NCBI GenBank assembly: GCA_017608725.1
Contig: JAFCFG010000121.1
Coordinates: 1 to 6,095 of the forward strand
Source: Candidatus Iainarchaeum sp.
Lineage (GTDB): Archaea; Iainarchaeota; Iainarchaeia; Iainarchaeales; GCA-2688035
Length of the DNA: 6,095 nt
Direction: 5' to 3'
Part shown: positions 1-5,714 of the stretch, piece by piece
Layout: each line of letters starts with the position of its first letter
Position numbering within the stretch: the stretch's first letter is position 1
Notes under the pieces: model-generated
The model's input: the letters and a program-made list of their open reading frames with translations, nothing else
The model's database searches: none
What the model was told of the DNA's origin: nothing
Made by a program: the position numbers and the translations under genes

Positions 1-1122
1 CTGAAAGGCTGTGATTTTCTTTGCTATTGCTGATTCCCTCTTTAAGCAGAACCAGTGCAGGGCTTGAATGGAAATTATTTTCACCTTGTTTCTTTGGCTT
101 AGGGTTATTGCATCGTGCAGTGGGATGGCTGCTGTATGGCCTCTGTCAAATGGCCCAACCGGGACTGAGGGCAAACAGAACTCCTTTTTTCTTCGCAGCC
201 TGTTTTCCTTTGCTTTGTTTTTTCTGTGGAAGTCTTGGGCAAAGCTTGGAAAAATGCTGTCAAAATAAAAAGCGTCCTGCAAAAATTCAACCTGCACCAT
301 GGTGTTTGGCAGGACATTTCCAGAGCTTAGTGAGCTGGGCCTGCAGCAGTTGCATCCTATTGTTTCAATTGAAATATTGTAGAATGGCTTTGTTAGAATG
401 GTGGGCCAAAGCTGGCTGAAGTCAAACAAGGTTGTGTTGGGGATATTGGGCAGAGGCCTTTTGCTTTGCGGCAGCGGGCTGCTCTTAGCTGTGTTCTTGT
501 TTTTGCCTTGTTGCCAGAAAATGTTTTCAAAGAAGGCCTCTGCATGCATGCTATTGTGGGGTGATAAAGTAATTAGGGGCAAGTGCAGGGTGTTGCTTAA
601 TGCAATTGATTCAAGTATTTTGAGGGCTGTGCTTTGGTCAGCAGCAAGCAATTGCTGGACTGTTTCATGCAATGGCTCTGAGAAAAACGGCAGCTTTACT
701 GCAGGGAGCTCATTGCACTCTGCTTTTAGGAATTCTTTCTCTGAGAAGAATTGAAAGCAGTCAAAGTAGCTCCAGTTTTTTTGAAGCAGGAATTGCCTTT
801 CCGGTTCCAAAACTATTGGTTTAAGGTTCATTTCCTGGAAAAGAAGGTTTGCAATCCCTGTTAGGTTGGAAAAGCTTGAGCCGGTTACCTTGAATGCGGT
901 TTTTTCCTCCTCCAATTTGAAGGATTTTTTATCAAACGAGGAAAGCAAAGAATGCAGTTGCTTCTCTTCTACTATTTTTTTGCTCAGGTAAAAGGAGGGG
1001 AAGAAGGGCATGAGCAGATTTCTCCTAATGTCAATTTGGGAGAAATTCAGCAAAACCGCCCTTTTGTCCTCTAGGTATTTAGCATCGGTTAGCCATAGTT
1101 TTGTGGGGGTTAAGGAGGCCAT
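1..1122 (-). CDS. Unidentified protein, N-terminal 374 residues (3' end outside window); polymerase-motif-like and CxCC segments
   Basis: Reading the minus strand from the ATG at 1122 gives 374 codons with no stop, so the frame runs off the left edge and the gene is 3'-truncated by the window. The start is chosen because a TATA-like box lies about 31 bases upstream and no SD is present, as at the other leaderless starts here. I see no signal peptide or clear membrane segment. Landmarks are LEPERQFLLQKNWSYFDCF near residues 109-127, TLFDFSQLWPTILT near 231-244, NIS at 249-251, a C257-x-C259-C260 cluster, a basic patch (RLRRKKE, about 308-314) and PVGPF near 321. DFSQLWPTIL followed by NIS resembles motif A of family B DNA polymerases (DFxSLYPSII...NIS), but no exonuclease DIE motif is visible before it. 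An inactivated or divergent polymerase relative is one possibility and an archaeal family of unknown function another. The coding frame is confident; the function is not. Confidence 0.8.
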   Translation of the reverse strand, partial: MASLTPTKLWLTDAKYLEDKRAVLLNFSQIDIRRNLLMPFFPSFYLSKKIVEEKQLHSLLSSFDKKSFKLEEEKTAFKVTGSSFSNLTGIANLLFQEMNLKPIVLEPERQFLLQKNWSYFDCFQFFSEKEFLKAECNELPAVKLPFFSEPLHETVQQLLAADQSTALKILESIALSNTLHLPLITLSPHNSMHAEAFFENIFWQQGKNKNTAKSSPLPQSKRPLPNIPNTTLFDFSQLWPTILTKPFYNISIETIGCNCCRPSSLSSGNVLPNTMVQVEFLQDAFYFDSIFPSFAQDFHRKNKAKENRLRRKKEFCLPSVPVGPFDRGHTAAIPLHDAITLSQRNKVKIISIQALHWFCLKRESAIAKKITAFQ

Positions 1123-1146
1123 ACTGCAAAATAGGGGAAGTTTTGG

Positions 1147-1159
1147 TATTTAAATAACC
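1147..1159 (-). promoter_or_regulatory. TATA box of the left-edge gene
   Basis: The minus strand reads TTATTTAAATA at 1157-1147. Its centre is about 31 bases before the ATG at 1122, which places transcription start within a few bases of the ATG and implies a leaderless or nearly leaderless mRNA. No SD-like sequence lies between the box and the ATG. Confidence 0.6.
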
Positions 1160-1164
1160 TGGTA

Positions 1165-1182
1165 AGAGAGTGGTGTTCCGGT
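1165..1182 (-). promoter_or_regulatory. Putative upstream element shared with the nurA promoter
   Basis: The minus strand here fits ACCGGAACRCYRCTCTYT. The same pattern occurs at 4314-4331 upstream of nurA, with 14 of 18 bases identical and the four differences all transitions. It lies 20 bases before the TTTAAA core of the TATA box, against 19 bases at nurA. It could be a transcription factor site or a 3' signal of the preceding gene, whose stop codon ends 2 bases before it. Confidence 0.3.
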
Positions 1183-1184
1183 GG

Positions 1185-1502
1185 TTATTCCTCTTTGGAT
1201 TGTTCCGCTGCTTTTGCTGCAAACTCCTTTTCAGCCTTTTTCAGGTGCTTTTTGTAGGAAAAGAAATCGCTTTGCATATAGCTGAGCTTGCATTTCTCCA
1301 TGGCGCAAAAACTCATGTACTGCATGCAGGTTGCCTTGCCGCCAACATTTTTAACATACTTGCATTGCCGCCAGTCAAGCTCTTCATGCGTTTCTTGTTT
1401 GGATTTTACTAAATCAGCGTCAACAAAATTCATCAAAACCTTGCGTGGGTTTATCTTCGGTGTGTTCTCTTTAGCTGCTGCAACAAGTCTTCCTAAAGGC
1501 AT
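1185..1502 (-). CDS. Small four-cysteine protein of unknown function (105 aa)
   Basis: This minus-strand frame of 105 codons begins at the ATG at 1502. I do not recognise the family. Its main feature is four cysteines, C47, C59, C66 and C71, spaced CX11CX6CX4C (QCKYV...TCMQYMSFCAMEKC). This could bind one zinc ion or an iron-sulfur cluster; that is inference. The C-terminal third is rich in lysine, glutamate and alanine (HLKKAEKEF onward) and is probably a charged helix. There is no signal peptide or membrane segment. Support for a real gene is a good archaeal promoter (CGAAACC followed by TTTTTAAA) centred 28 bases before the ATG, the placement between two minus-strand genes, and the non-random cysteine pattern. 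The plus-strand frames over the same region look like shadows. It ends 63 bases before the left-edge gene, which has its own TATA box. Confidence 0.7.
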   Translation of the reverse strand: MPLGRLVAAAKENTPKINPRKVLMNFVDADLVKSKQETHEELDWRQCKYVKNVGGKATCMQYMSFCAMEKCKLSYMQSDFFSYKKHLKKAEKEFAAKAAEQSKEE

Positions 1503-1525
1503 GTTGTATCATAAGAGGGTCTTTT

Positions 1526-1541
1526 CTTTAAAAAGGTTTCG
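1526..1541 (-). promoter_or_regulatory. BRE and TATA box of the four-cysteine gene
   Basis: The minus strand reads CGAAACC (1541-1535), a purine-rich TFB recognition element, followed directly by TTTTTAAA (1534-1527). The centre is 28 bases from the ATG at 1502, with no SD between, so the transcript should be leaderless. This is one of the two best promoter matches in the window. Confidence 0.7.
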
Positions 1542-1636
1542 TATCAGAGACGGCATCAGAGCAGTTGATAGAAAGAATTAAGTTCAATAGGGCATAATAG
1601 CATCAGAGGGCCAGAGACGCAAAGCCGCATCAGAGC
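1541..1636. repeat. Cluster of four short GYATCAGAG repeats between herA and the four-cysteine gene
   Basis: On the plus strand gYatcagag occurs at 1541, 1553, 1600 and 1627; the last copy overlaps the herA stop codon. CAGAGACG also occurs at 1545-1552 and 1612-1619. Read on the transcribed minus strand, the order GCTCTGATGC then CGTCTCTG occurs twice, once with a 7-base insert between the two parts and once without. The role is unknown. They lie in the herA 3' end and upstream of the next promoter, so a 3'-end signal or a protein-binding array are both possible. Confidence 0.45.
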
Positions 1637-3174
1637 AATGCTGCTGTTTCACTGTCTTTTTTCTCTTTTTCCTCTTCAAATTGCAGGGCTGCTCTCTCCA
1701 AGGGAATTTCGTGCTTGCTCTCCTGGCTTTTTCTCTGCCTCACTTTGAAGAAAACAGGGAAGTGGGTGGCCTCTCCAACTATGAGGGCTTCTCCAACCCT
1801 TAATGAAGTAATCATGTCAAGGCTTTTGCTGTCAAGGCCTTCGCTGCTTTCTCCAATGTGCTTCAAATCATAAGGATTAGTGATTCGCAAGATGATGTGG
1901 GTACCACATTGTGAAAGGGCGGTTGTATCCAATTGAACCGGCCTCTGTGAAATCAAGCAAAGTGACGCACCAAACTTTCTTCCTTCCCTAGCAATTGTTC
2001 TGATAATGCTCCTTGAAATTGCAGTCTCTGATTTAGCTATTTGGGGGATGAACTGATGGGCTTCCTCCAGAACAAGCAGGAAAGGCGGAATGAATTTGTT
2101 CCTTCTCTCATAGAATAAGCGTTGCGCAAAGTAGCTTACAATTATCTGCTTCTTCTTCAGATTGATTAAATCGCCTAAGTCAATCACTGTAAGCTGGCCT
2201 GGTTTAACTAAATCAACAACGCTTGGGTTGTCTGTTTTGCCAAATAGGTGCATTTCTCTGAGGGAATCAAGCCAGGCTATTAATGGGCTTTTGCTGTTCT
2301 CCTTGATTCCTTCGTCTCTTGCAATTGCATCTCTTAAATCATTCAGGTCAAATGGGCCCATGCCCTGCTTCATTTCGCTCTTCAATTTGCTTAGCAGCCT
2401 GCTTAGGTCCCGCTTTTGGGGAGCAGATAAACCAGGGATTATGCCTGAAACAATGTTAACACTTAATTTTGGAACGCCGATTTTGATATCGTGAGCTTTA
2501 ATCAGCTTTGTTTTGTTGCTGTAATCCTTGCAGTTCTTGTCCTTTGTTGGTTCAGCAAAGCTGCTGTATTCGCCGTGCGGGTCCAAGACAGCAATTCTGC
2601 CGTGCTCTTTTTTTCTGTCAAGCAATTCCTCAAGCATAACAGAGGCAAAATGGCTTTTGCCGAAACCACTCATTGCCAAAATTGCAAGGTGCTTCTTCAA
2701 AAGAGAGGAAACATTCAGCTTTACCGGCAGCTGATGGTGCTCTACCTCGCCCAAATGAAGGCCTGATTCTTGGTCAAAGTGCAGAAATCTTTGCAGGGAC
2801 TCCTTTCTTGCAAGGCTTACCCTTGTCCCGGGCGAAGGCGGGAATGTTGGCCTTTTTGTCAGGCCGTCTGCTGTAAAAACCCCAAGCGGCCTTGTTTTTG
2901 CAACAAGGTATTCCCATTCTGCTGTTGGAAACTGCTCGAACAGGGCGGAGCCATTGCTCTCGAATTCCTTTACTGAATCAGCCCTCTCAAAGTACCTGTT
3001 TGTTTTGATGACGTCATTTACCAGTGCAATCATTGTTCCCTCTGAACAGGGCAGTTCAACAAACTGGCCCCTGTGGATAATGCCCTTGTTTACAACAAAG
3101 TCAACGCTGCTGGGGCTTGGGCTGTCCTGCGTTGAAATGATTGTTCCAATTTTCTCTTCTGCCAATTCAGTCAC
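1630..3174 (-). CDS. herA: HerA, bipolar DNA translocase/helicase of DNA end resection
   Basis: This 514-residue protein matches the archaeal HerA family. HerA is a hexameric FtsK-like ATPase that, with NurA, unwinds and resects DNA ends for recombination. Residues about 7-100 form the N-terminal HAS-barrel region (EKIGTIIS, GQFVEL). The RecA-like core has a Walker A motif AMSGFGKS at 167-174, an LDPHGEY motif at 197-203 typical of HerA, and Walker B LLVLEEAH at 366-373 with acidic E370 and E371. IRTIAREGRKFGASLCLISQRP (391-412) carries the conserved arginines and the SQRP sensor region; R411 is a candidate arginine finger. The tail from about 480 is highly charged. The start is GTG at 3174, one base after the nurA stop; the next internal ATG (codon 48) would cut into the barrel. 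AAGGTGA overlaps the start, and coupled translation from nurA is likely. The P-loop has SGFGKS where TGSGKS is common. Confidence 0.95.
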   Translation of the reverse strand: MTELAEEKIGTIISTQDSPSPSSVDFVVNKGIIHRGQFVELPCSEGTMIALVNDVIKTNRYFERADSVKEFESNGSALFEQFPTAEWEYLVAKTRPLGVFTADGLTKRPTFPPSPGTRVSLARKESLQRFLHFDQESGLHLGEVEHHQLPVKLNVSSLLKKHLAILAMSGFGKSHFASVMLEELLDRKKEHGRIAVLDPHGEYSSFAEPTKDKNCKDYSNKTKLIKAHDIKIGVPKLSVNIVSGIIPGLSAPQKRDLSRLLSKLKSEMKQGMGPFDLNDLRDAIARDEGIKENSKSPLIAWLDSLREMHLFGKTDNPSVVDLVKPGQLTVIDLGDLINLKKKQIIVSYFAQRLFYERRNKFIPPFLLVLEEAHQFIPQIAKSETAISRSIIRTIAREGRKFGASLCLISQRPVQLDTTALSQCGTHIILRITNPYDLKHIGESSEGLDSKSLDMITSLRVGEALIVGEATHFPVFFKVRQRKSQESKHEIPLERAALQFEEEKEKKDSETAALL

Positions 3175-3175
3175 C

Positions 3176-4273
3176 TTAGAATGGCCTGTTATCCCGCCTT
3201 AGCCTTAATTTAAATCCCTTGCCCAATTTGTTTAAAATTTTGTCGTAAACGATTTCAATTTCCCCTGGCTTCAGCCTTGCGTTGAAGTCTGCCTCAATCA
3301 AAATCGCGGGGTAAGCGTATTCCCTGTGCAGGCAGCTTTGGGATAGAACAGTTGAGGCAATCCTGGAAACATGCTTTGAGATTTCCTGGCCATCTGGATG
3401 CAGGAACTCCACCCTCAAAGGCCTGTCAAATGCAACCGGTTTGATGTAGAAAGCGTGGACTGCCTTTGCCCACTTTTCCTGAAAGTCCATCAGGATGGGG
3501 TGCTCTTTTATTGAAGAGGTGTAAGTGAATGAGAGGCTTCTCTGGCCTGGCTTGAGTAGGTAATCCAAGAGTATTGCGTCATAGCAGCTTTCAAGCTGGC
3601 CTGCAAGGCCTTGTTGTTCTGAAAGCAAATGCTCTTGAATTATTTGTCTGAAGCGCGAGCCCCTGCTGTCTTCAACGCATGCAACTAGTTCACAGTTGTT
3701 GTCTGCTGCCGTTGAGTAAAGCGCTTGGAATTCCCCCAGCAGTTGGCGGTAAACGCCTTTCACCTTGCTGTCCTTCCTTGGCTTGTCGGCATACTGCGGG
3801 ATAATGCTTCCATCAAGGAAACAGAATTCCGGGGAAAATTTTTCAATCAGGCTTTTCGCTGTTGAAACCTCTTGCAGCAGCCTTTGAATGCTTTTGCTGC
3901 ACTGGAATTCGTCAAACTCAAGGCTGCTGCTGCTCAACCTCGGTTCTGGAAAAGAGTAAATGTTTGGGTAGTAATCTGCTTTTGCAACCTTGCCCTTTTC
4001 GTAGTTGAATACAACTCCAACTGACCTAATCAGGATTAGGTCCAGGGCAAGAAGGTCTTTTCCAATGAAGCCAGAGTCAACGCCGGCAATACTGCAGTTT
4101 AATTCTGATTTTTCAACACTAAAAATCAATTTTTTTTCCAAAAATTCGCTGCTGTTTGGCTTAAGCAAGTCCTGGCTGCACAATGGGAGGAGCTTTTCTG
4201 CAAGCCCTCTCCTGTTTCTGTCCATTGCAGCAACGTTGTTCACTGCCTCATTAATTACCTGGTGCAGTTGCAT
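3176..4273 (-). CDS. nurA: NurA, 5'-3' nuclease partner of HerA
   Basis: This 365-residue protein has the features of the NurA family, a dimeric Mn-dependent single-strand endonuclease and 5'-3' exonuclease with an RNase H-like fold. SIAGVDSGFIGK (61-72) is the N-terminal acidic motif with D66. FCFLDGSIIPQ (150-160) is the second acidic motif with D154. LVACVEDSRGSRF (196-208) and YAYPAILIEADFNARL (319-334) match later conserved segments; the latter has D329 where many relatives have histidine, judged from memory of the family. The ATG at 4273 is supported by a TATA box centred 29 bases upstream. herA follows after a single base, so the two form one transcription unit and their products would act as a complex. 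Mre11 and Rad50, common companions of this pair, are absent here. The call rests on these motifs together with the herA neighbour. Confidence 0.92.
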   Translation of the reverse strand: MQLHQVINEAVNNVAAMDRNRRGLAEKLLPLCSQDLLKPNSSEFLEKKLIFSVEKSELNCSIAGVDSGFIGKDLLALDLILIRSVGVVFNYEKGKVAKADYYPNIYSFPEPRLSSSSLEFDEFQCSKSIQRLLQEVSTAKSLIEKFSPEFCFLDGSIIPQYADKPRKDSKVKGVYRQLLGEFQALYSTAADNNCELVACVEDSRGSRFRQIIQEHLLSEQQGLAGQLESCYDAILLDYLLKPGQRSLSFTYTSSIKEHPILMDFQEKWAKAVHAFYIKPVAFDRPLRVEFLHPDGQEISKHVSRIASTVLSQSCLHREYAYPAILIEADFNARLKPGEIEIVYDKILNKLGKGFKLRLRRDNRPF

Positions 4274-4297
4274 TTCAGTAAAATAGAAGAATAAGTG

Positions 4298-4317
4298 GTT
4301 TAAAAATGCTTTGAAAG
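4298..4317 (-). promoter_or_regulatory. Promoter of the nurA-herA operon
   Basis: The minus strand reads CTTTCAAA (4317-4310) then, after GC and A, TTTTTAAA (4306-4299). The box centre is 29 bases before the nurA ATG and no SD is present, suggesting a leaderless start. No separate promoter is visible between nurA and herA, so this site probably drives both. Confidence 0.6.
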
Positions 4318-4331
4318 AGCAGCGTTCCGGT
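4314..4331 (-). promoter_or_regulatory. Putative upstream element shared with the left-edge gene promoter
   Basis: This is the second copy of the pattern ACCGGAACRCYRCTCTYT (see 1165-1182). ACCGGAAC occupies 4331-4324, and 19 bases separate it from the TTTAAA core of the nurA TATA box. The element's 3' end touches the BRE region. It also lies 10 bases downstream of the methyltransferase stop codon, so a 3'-end role cannot be excluded. Confidence 0.3.
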
Positions 4332-4341
4332 ACTTGGCAGG

Positions 4342-5019
4342 TTATTTCTTTACAACGTGAATTACCATGTCCACATACTCTATCTTTTCAAATCTTTTTT
4401 GTAATTTCTGGACTTTTACGGTTATGTTTTTTCTTCTCCTCAACTGGCTTACAAGGGCTTTTCCTTCATTAGAGGACAAAGCATGTTCGGTTTCAGTGTA
4501 AATTAGAGGCACTACTGTAAATAACTCACCGCCTTTTTTCAAGAGAGAGATTGATCTTAAGATGCTTTGCATCACAAAAGATTTTCCTAAATAGTAGTCT
4601 TCGCCATAACTGTCATAAATTAAGTCATATTTTACAGGGTGTTTTGCCCTGATTCCTGCAACCGTCCTCACAACATCTATATTTTCTTTGTTCCTTTCGC
4701 TAAGTGTTTTGCTAAGGGTTAAAGCAGTCACCCTAATCTTGTCTGGCTGGAATGCCTTTATTTCAGCAGCCATCGCCCCAGTGCCTGCGCCTTTATCCAG
4801 AACATTTATTTGCCTTCTGCTTGCAGAAACCCTTCTCTCAAGCGCTCTTTTAAGCTGGTCCTTGAAAGGCGCGTCATGCAAATGCCTGCTCTTGTTATAA
4901 GGAAGGCTTCCTCCCCCGAAATCTTTTCGCCTTACGGCCTTAAGTGATTTAGCCAGCCTTCTTCTGGCTTCAGAGTGCTTTTTCCCGAGCTGTTTTGCAG
5001 TAGTGCGTATTTTTGCCAT
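4342..5019 (-). CDS. Class I SAM-dependent methyltransferase, substrate unknown
   Basis: The 225-residue protein has a Rossmann-fold methyltransferase core. NVLDKGAGTGAMAAEI (72-87) is motif I, the SAM-binding glycine loop, with D75, G77, G79 and G81. VTALTLS (97-103) is the position of the second strand, and YDLIYDSYG (131-139) is a motif IV-like strand with D132 and D136. LLKKGGELFTVVPL (159-172) is the typical strand after the catalytic region. The first 32 residues are strongly basic (KQLGKKHSEARRR, KSLKAVRRK) and could contact RNA or another nucleic acid; this is inference. The start is set at the ATG at 5019, because a TATA box sits 28 bases upstream. The frame stays open upstream to a TTG at 5178, but that extension runs through the promoter and is rich in Cys, Trp and His. 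The gene ends 68 bases before nurA, which has its own promoter, so co-transcription is not required. Confidence 0.85.
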   Translation of the reverse strand: MAKIRTTAKQLGKKHSEARRRLAKSLKAVRRKDFGGGSLPYNKSRHLHDAPFKDQLKRALERRVSASRRQINVLDKGAGTGAMAAEIKAFQPDKIRVTALTLSKTLSERNKENIDVVRTVAGIRAKHPVKYDLIYDSYGEDYYLGKSFVMQSILRSISLLKKGGELFTVVPLIYTETEHALSSNEGKALVSQLRRRKNITVKVQKLQKRFEKIEYVDMVIHVVKK

Positions 5020-5042
5020 TGATAAATTTAAGCTCTGTTCCG

Positions 5043-5053
5043 CTTTAAATAAT
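5043..5053 (-). promoter_or_regulatory. TATA box of the methyltransferase gene
   Basis: The minus strand reads TTATTTAAAG at 5052-5043, centred about 28 bases before the ATG at 5019. This spacing predicts a leaderless transcript and decides the start against the longer upstream frame. The sequence before the box is not a strong BRE. Confidence 0.55.
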
Positions 5054-5230
5054 TGCCCTTTTTCTTTACGAACATCAGCAAGGCCAGTCCATTCCGAACG
5101 TAGTGAGCAACGGGCTCCGCACCAGCAGCCATGGCAATGCCAATCAAAGCAATTTTTAATGTGAAGCCAGGCTATCAAACCAAAGGCGCAGATGGCCTTC
5201 TTGCCTAGACCTGCCGGGTGTGGCGGCGAA

Positions 5231-5247
5231 TAGAAAACTATTTAAAT
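5231..5247 (+). promoter_or_regulatory. Promoter of the 108-residue plus-strand gene
   Basis: TAGAAAAC followed by TATTTAAAT (5239-5247) fits a BRE plus TATA box. Transcription would start near 5268, giving a 5' leader of roughly 27 bases to the TTG at 5295. A poorer alternative box, around 5258-5267, would start transcription nearer the start codon. Confidence 0.55.
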
Positions 5248-5282
5248 CTGCTAGGGCTTATTTTTTACACAGCCCAATTTGA

Positions 5283-5288
5283 GAGGTG
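5283..5288 (+). promoter_or_regulatory. Shine-Dalgarno site GAGGTG setting a TTG start
   Basis: GAGGTG is complementary to the archaeal 16S rRNA 3' end (CACCUCC). Six bases separate it from the TTG at 5295. The alternative GTG start at 5286 lies inside the SD itself, so TTG is preferred. Confidence 0.6.
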
Positions 5289-5294
5289 CTTTTT

Positions 5295-5621
5295 TTGGCA
5301 AAGGCAATATTCAATTTAAAGAGCATTGTACACAAGTGGGAGCCGCCGTTCAATACTACTGTCAACACCCAAGAGGTGGTTGTTGGAGAGGGCCAGCACT
5401 TTGATGAATTGGAGAAACCAAATGAACACGTGTTCAAGCTTATCAGATGTGATGGAAACAAGGCATTGGTTGAATTCAACCATCTTTTTACATTAAAGGG
5501 GCACGAGCATCCTGGAAACAGGCAGGTCTGGGTCGGAAAGATAGAGGAAATAAACTTCACCTACTTATGGGGAAATGACGGCATAACAAAGAGCCTCAGG
5601 CTCAAGGAAATAATTGAGTGA
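5295..5621 (+). CDS. Unrecognised 108-residue protein, probably beta-rich
   Basis: I do not recognise this family. From the TTG at 5295 it begins MAKAIFNLKS and ends with TGA at 5619-5621. A GTG at 5286 would add three residues, but it overlaps the SD. The sequence alternates hydrophobic and polar residues in several stretches (QEVVVGEG, HVFKLIRC, KALVEFNHLFTL, RQVWVGKIEEINFTYLW), suggesting a compact beta domain in the cytoplasm. There is one cysteine (in LIRCDG), a few histidines (HEHP), and no membrane segment or signal peptide. Coding is supported by the TATA box, the SD, and length well above the surrounding random frames; the reverse-strand frame over the same bases looks like a shadow. 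It transcribes away from the methyltransferase and lies 86 bases before arsR. The arsR gene has its own promoter, so no functional link is implied. Confidence 0.7.
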   Translation: MAKAIFNLKSIVHKWEPPFNTTVNTQEVVVGEGQHFDELEKPNEHVFKLIRCDGNKALVEFNHLFTLKGHEHPGNRQVWVGKIEEINFTYLWGNDGITKSLRLKEIIE

Positions 5622-5640
5622 GAAATATAAAGAACAAAAG

Positions 5641-5651
5641 GCCGTCTCTGA
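5641..5651 (+). repeat. Second copy of the intergenic 11-mer GCCGTCTCTGA
   Basis: The identical 11 bases occur on the minus strand at 1554-1544. Both copies read in the same direction as the gene that ends before them and lie upstream of a TATA box. The function is unknown, and one shared 11-mer could be chance. Confidence 0.3.
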
Positions 5652-5670
5652 ACAGCAAGGGAGGGCAAAA

Positions 5671-5685
5671 CAAAAGATTTATAAA
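5671..5685 (+). promoter_or_regulatory. BRE and TATA box of arsR
   Basis: CAAAAGA followed by TTTATAAA (5678-5685) is the most canonical archaeal promoter in the window. The centre is about 27 bases before the ATG at 5708, so transcription should begin at or beside the A of the start codon. Confidence 0.75.
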
Positions 5686-5689
5686 CCTT

Positions 5690-5714
5690 ATATGAAACAT
5701 ATTTCATATGAAAT
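5690..5714 (+). promoter_or_regulatory. Palindromic operator over the arsR start site
   Basis: ATATGAAA (5690-5697) and TTTCATAT (5702-5709) are perfect 8-base arms around CATA. A second perfect palindrome, ATTTCATATGAAAT, spans 5701-5714. The site therefore holds three half-sites of ATGAAA type. AT-rich dyads with TGAA...TTCA are typical for ArsR/SmtB repressors. Its position, just after the TATA box and over the predicted transcription start and ATG, would let bound repressor block initiation. Confidence 0.75.

Larger units (their letters stand above)
5020..5294. other. Divergent intergenic region between the methyltransferase and the plus-strand gene
   Basis: This 275-base gap holds the two outward promoters, one per strand. 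The middle (about 5060-5230) is richer in GC than the promoters. It contains only tiny overlapping frames around the CCATGG at 5129-5134: one of 34 codons on the minus strand (5028-5132) and one of 25 codons on the plus strand (5131-5208). Neither has an SD or a convincing promoter. I see no tRNA-like fold, terminator hairpin or repeat array here. Confidence 0.5.

Noticed and set aside
21..754. Two plus-strand frames of 132 and 118 codons across the left edge
   Set aside because: They are rich in Cys, Phe, Trp and Leu, have no SD or promoter, and lie opposite a continuous 374-codon minus-strand frame with plausible protein composition and its own TATA box.
5028..5132. Minus-strand frame of 34 codons (begins MAAGAEPVAHYV, ends KRNRA) just upstream of the methyltransferase
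   Set aside because: Its composition is protein-like, but there is no SD, only a weak TATA-like stretch (about 5151-5160), and its end overlaps the methyltransferase promoter. A homologue search could revive it.
5020..5178. N-terminal extension of the methyltransferase to a TTG at 5178
   Set aside because: It reads through the TATA box at 5043-5053 and has an odd Cys/Trp/His-rich composition; the ATG at 5019 has correct promoter spacing.
5131..5208. Plus-strand frame of 25 codons containing KAIFNVK, resembling the KAIFNLK start of the gene at 5295
   Set aside because: The similarity covers about seven residues and no promoter or SD supports it; probably coincidence.
5258..5560. Minus-strand frame of 100 codons opposite the 108-residue gene
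   Set aside because: It is a shadow rich in Ser, Cys, Phe and Pro with no promoter; the plus-strand gene has a TATA box and SD.
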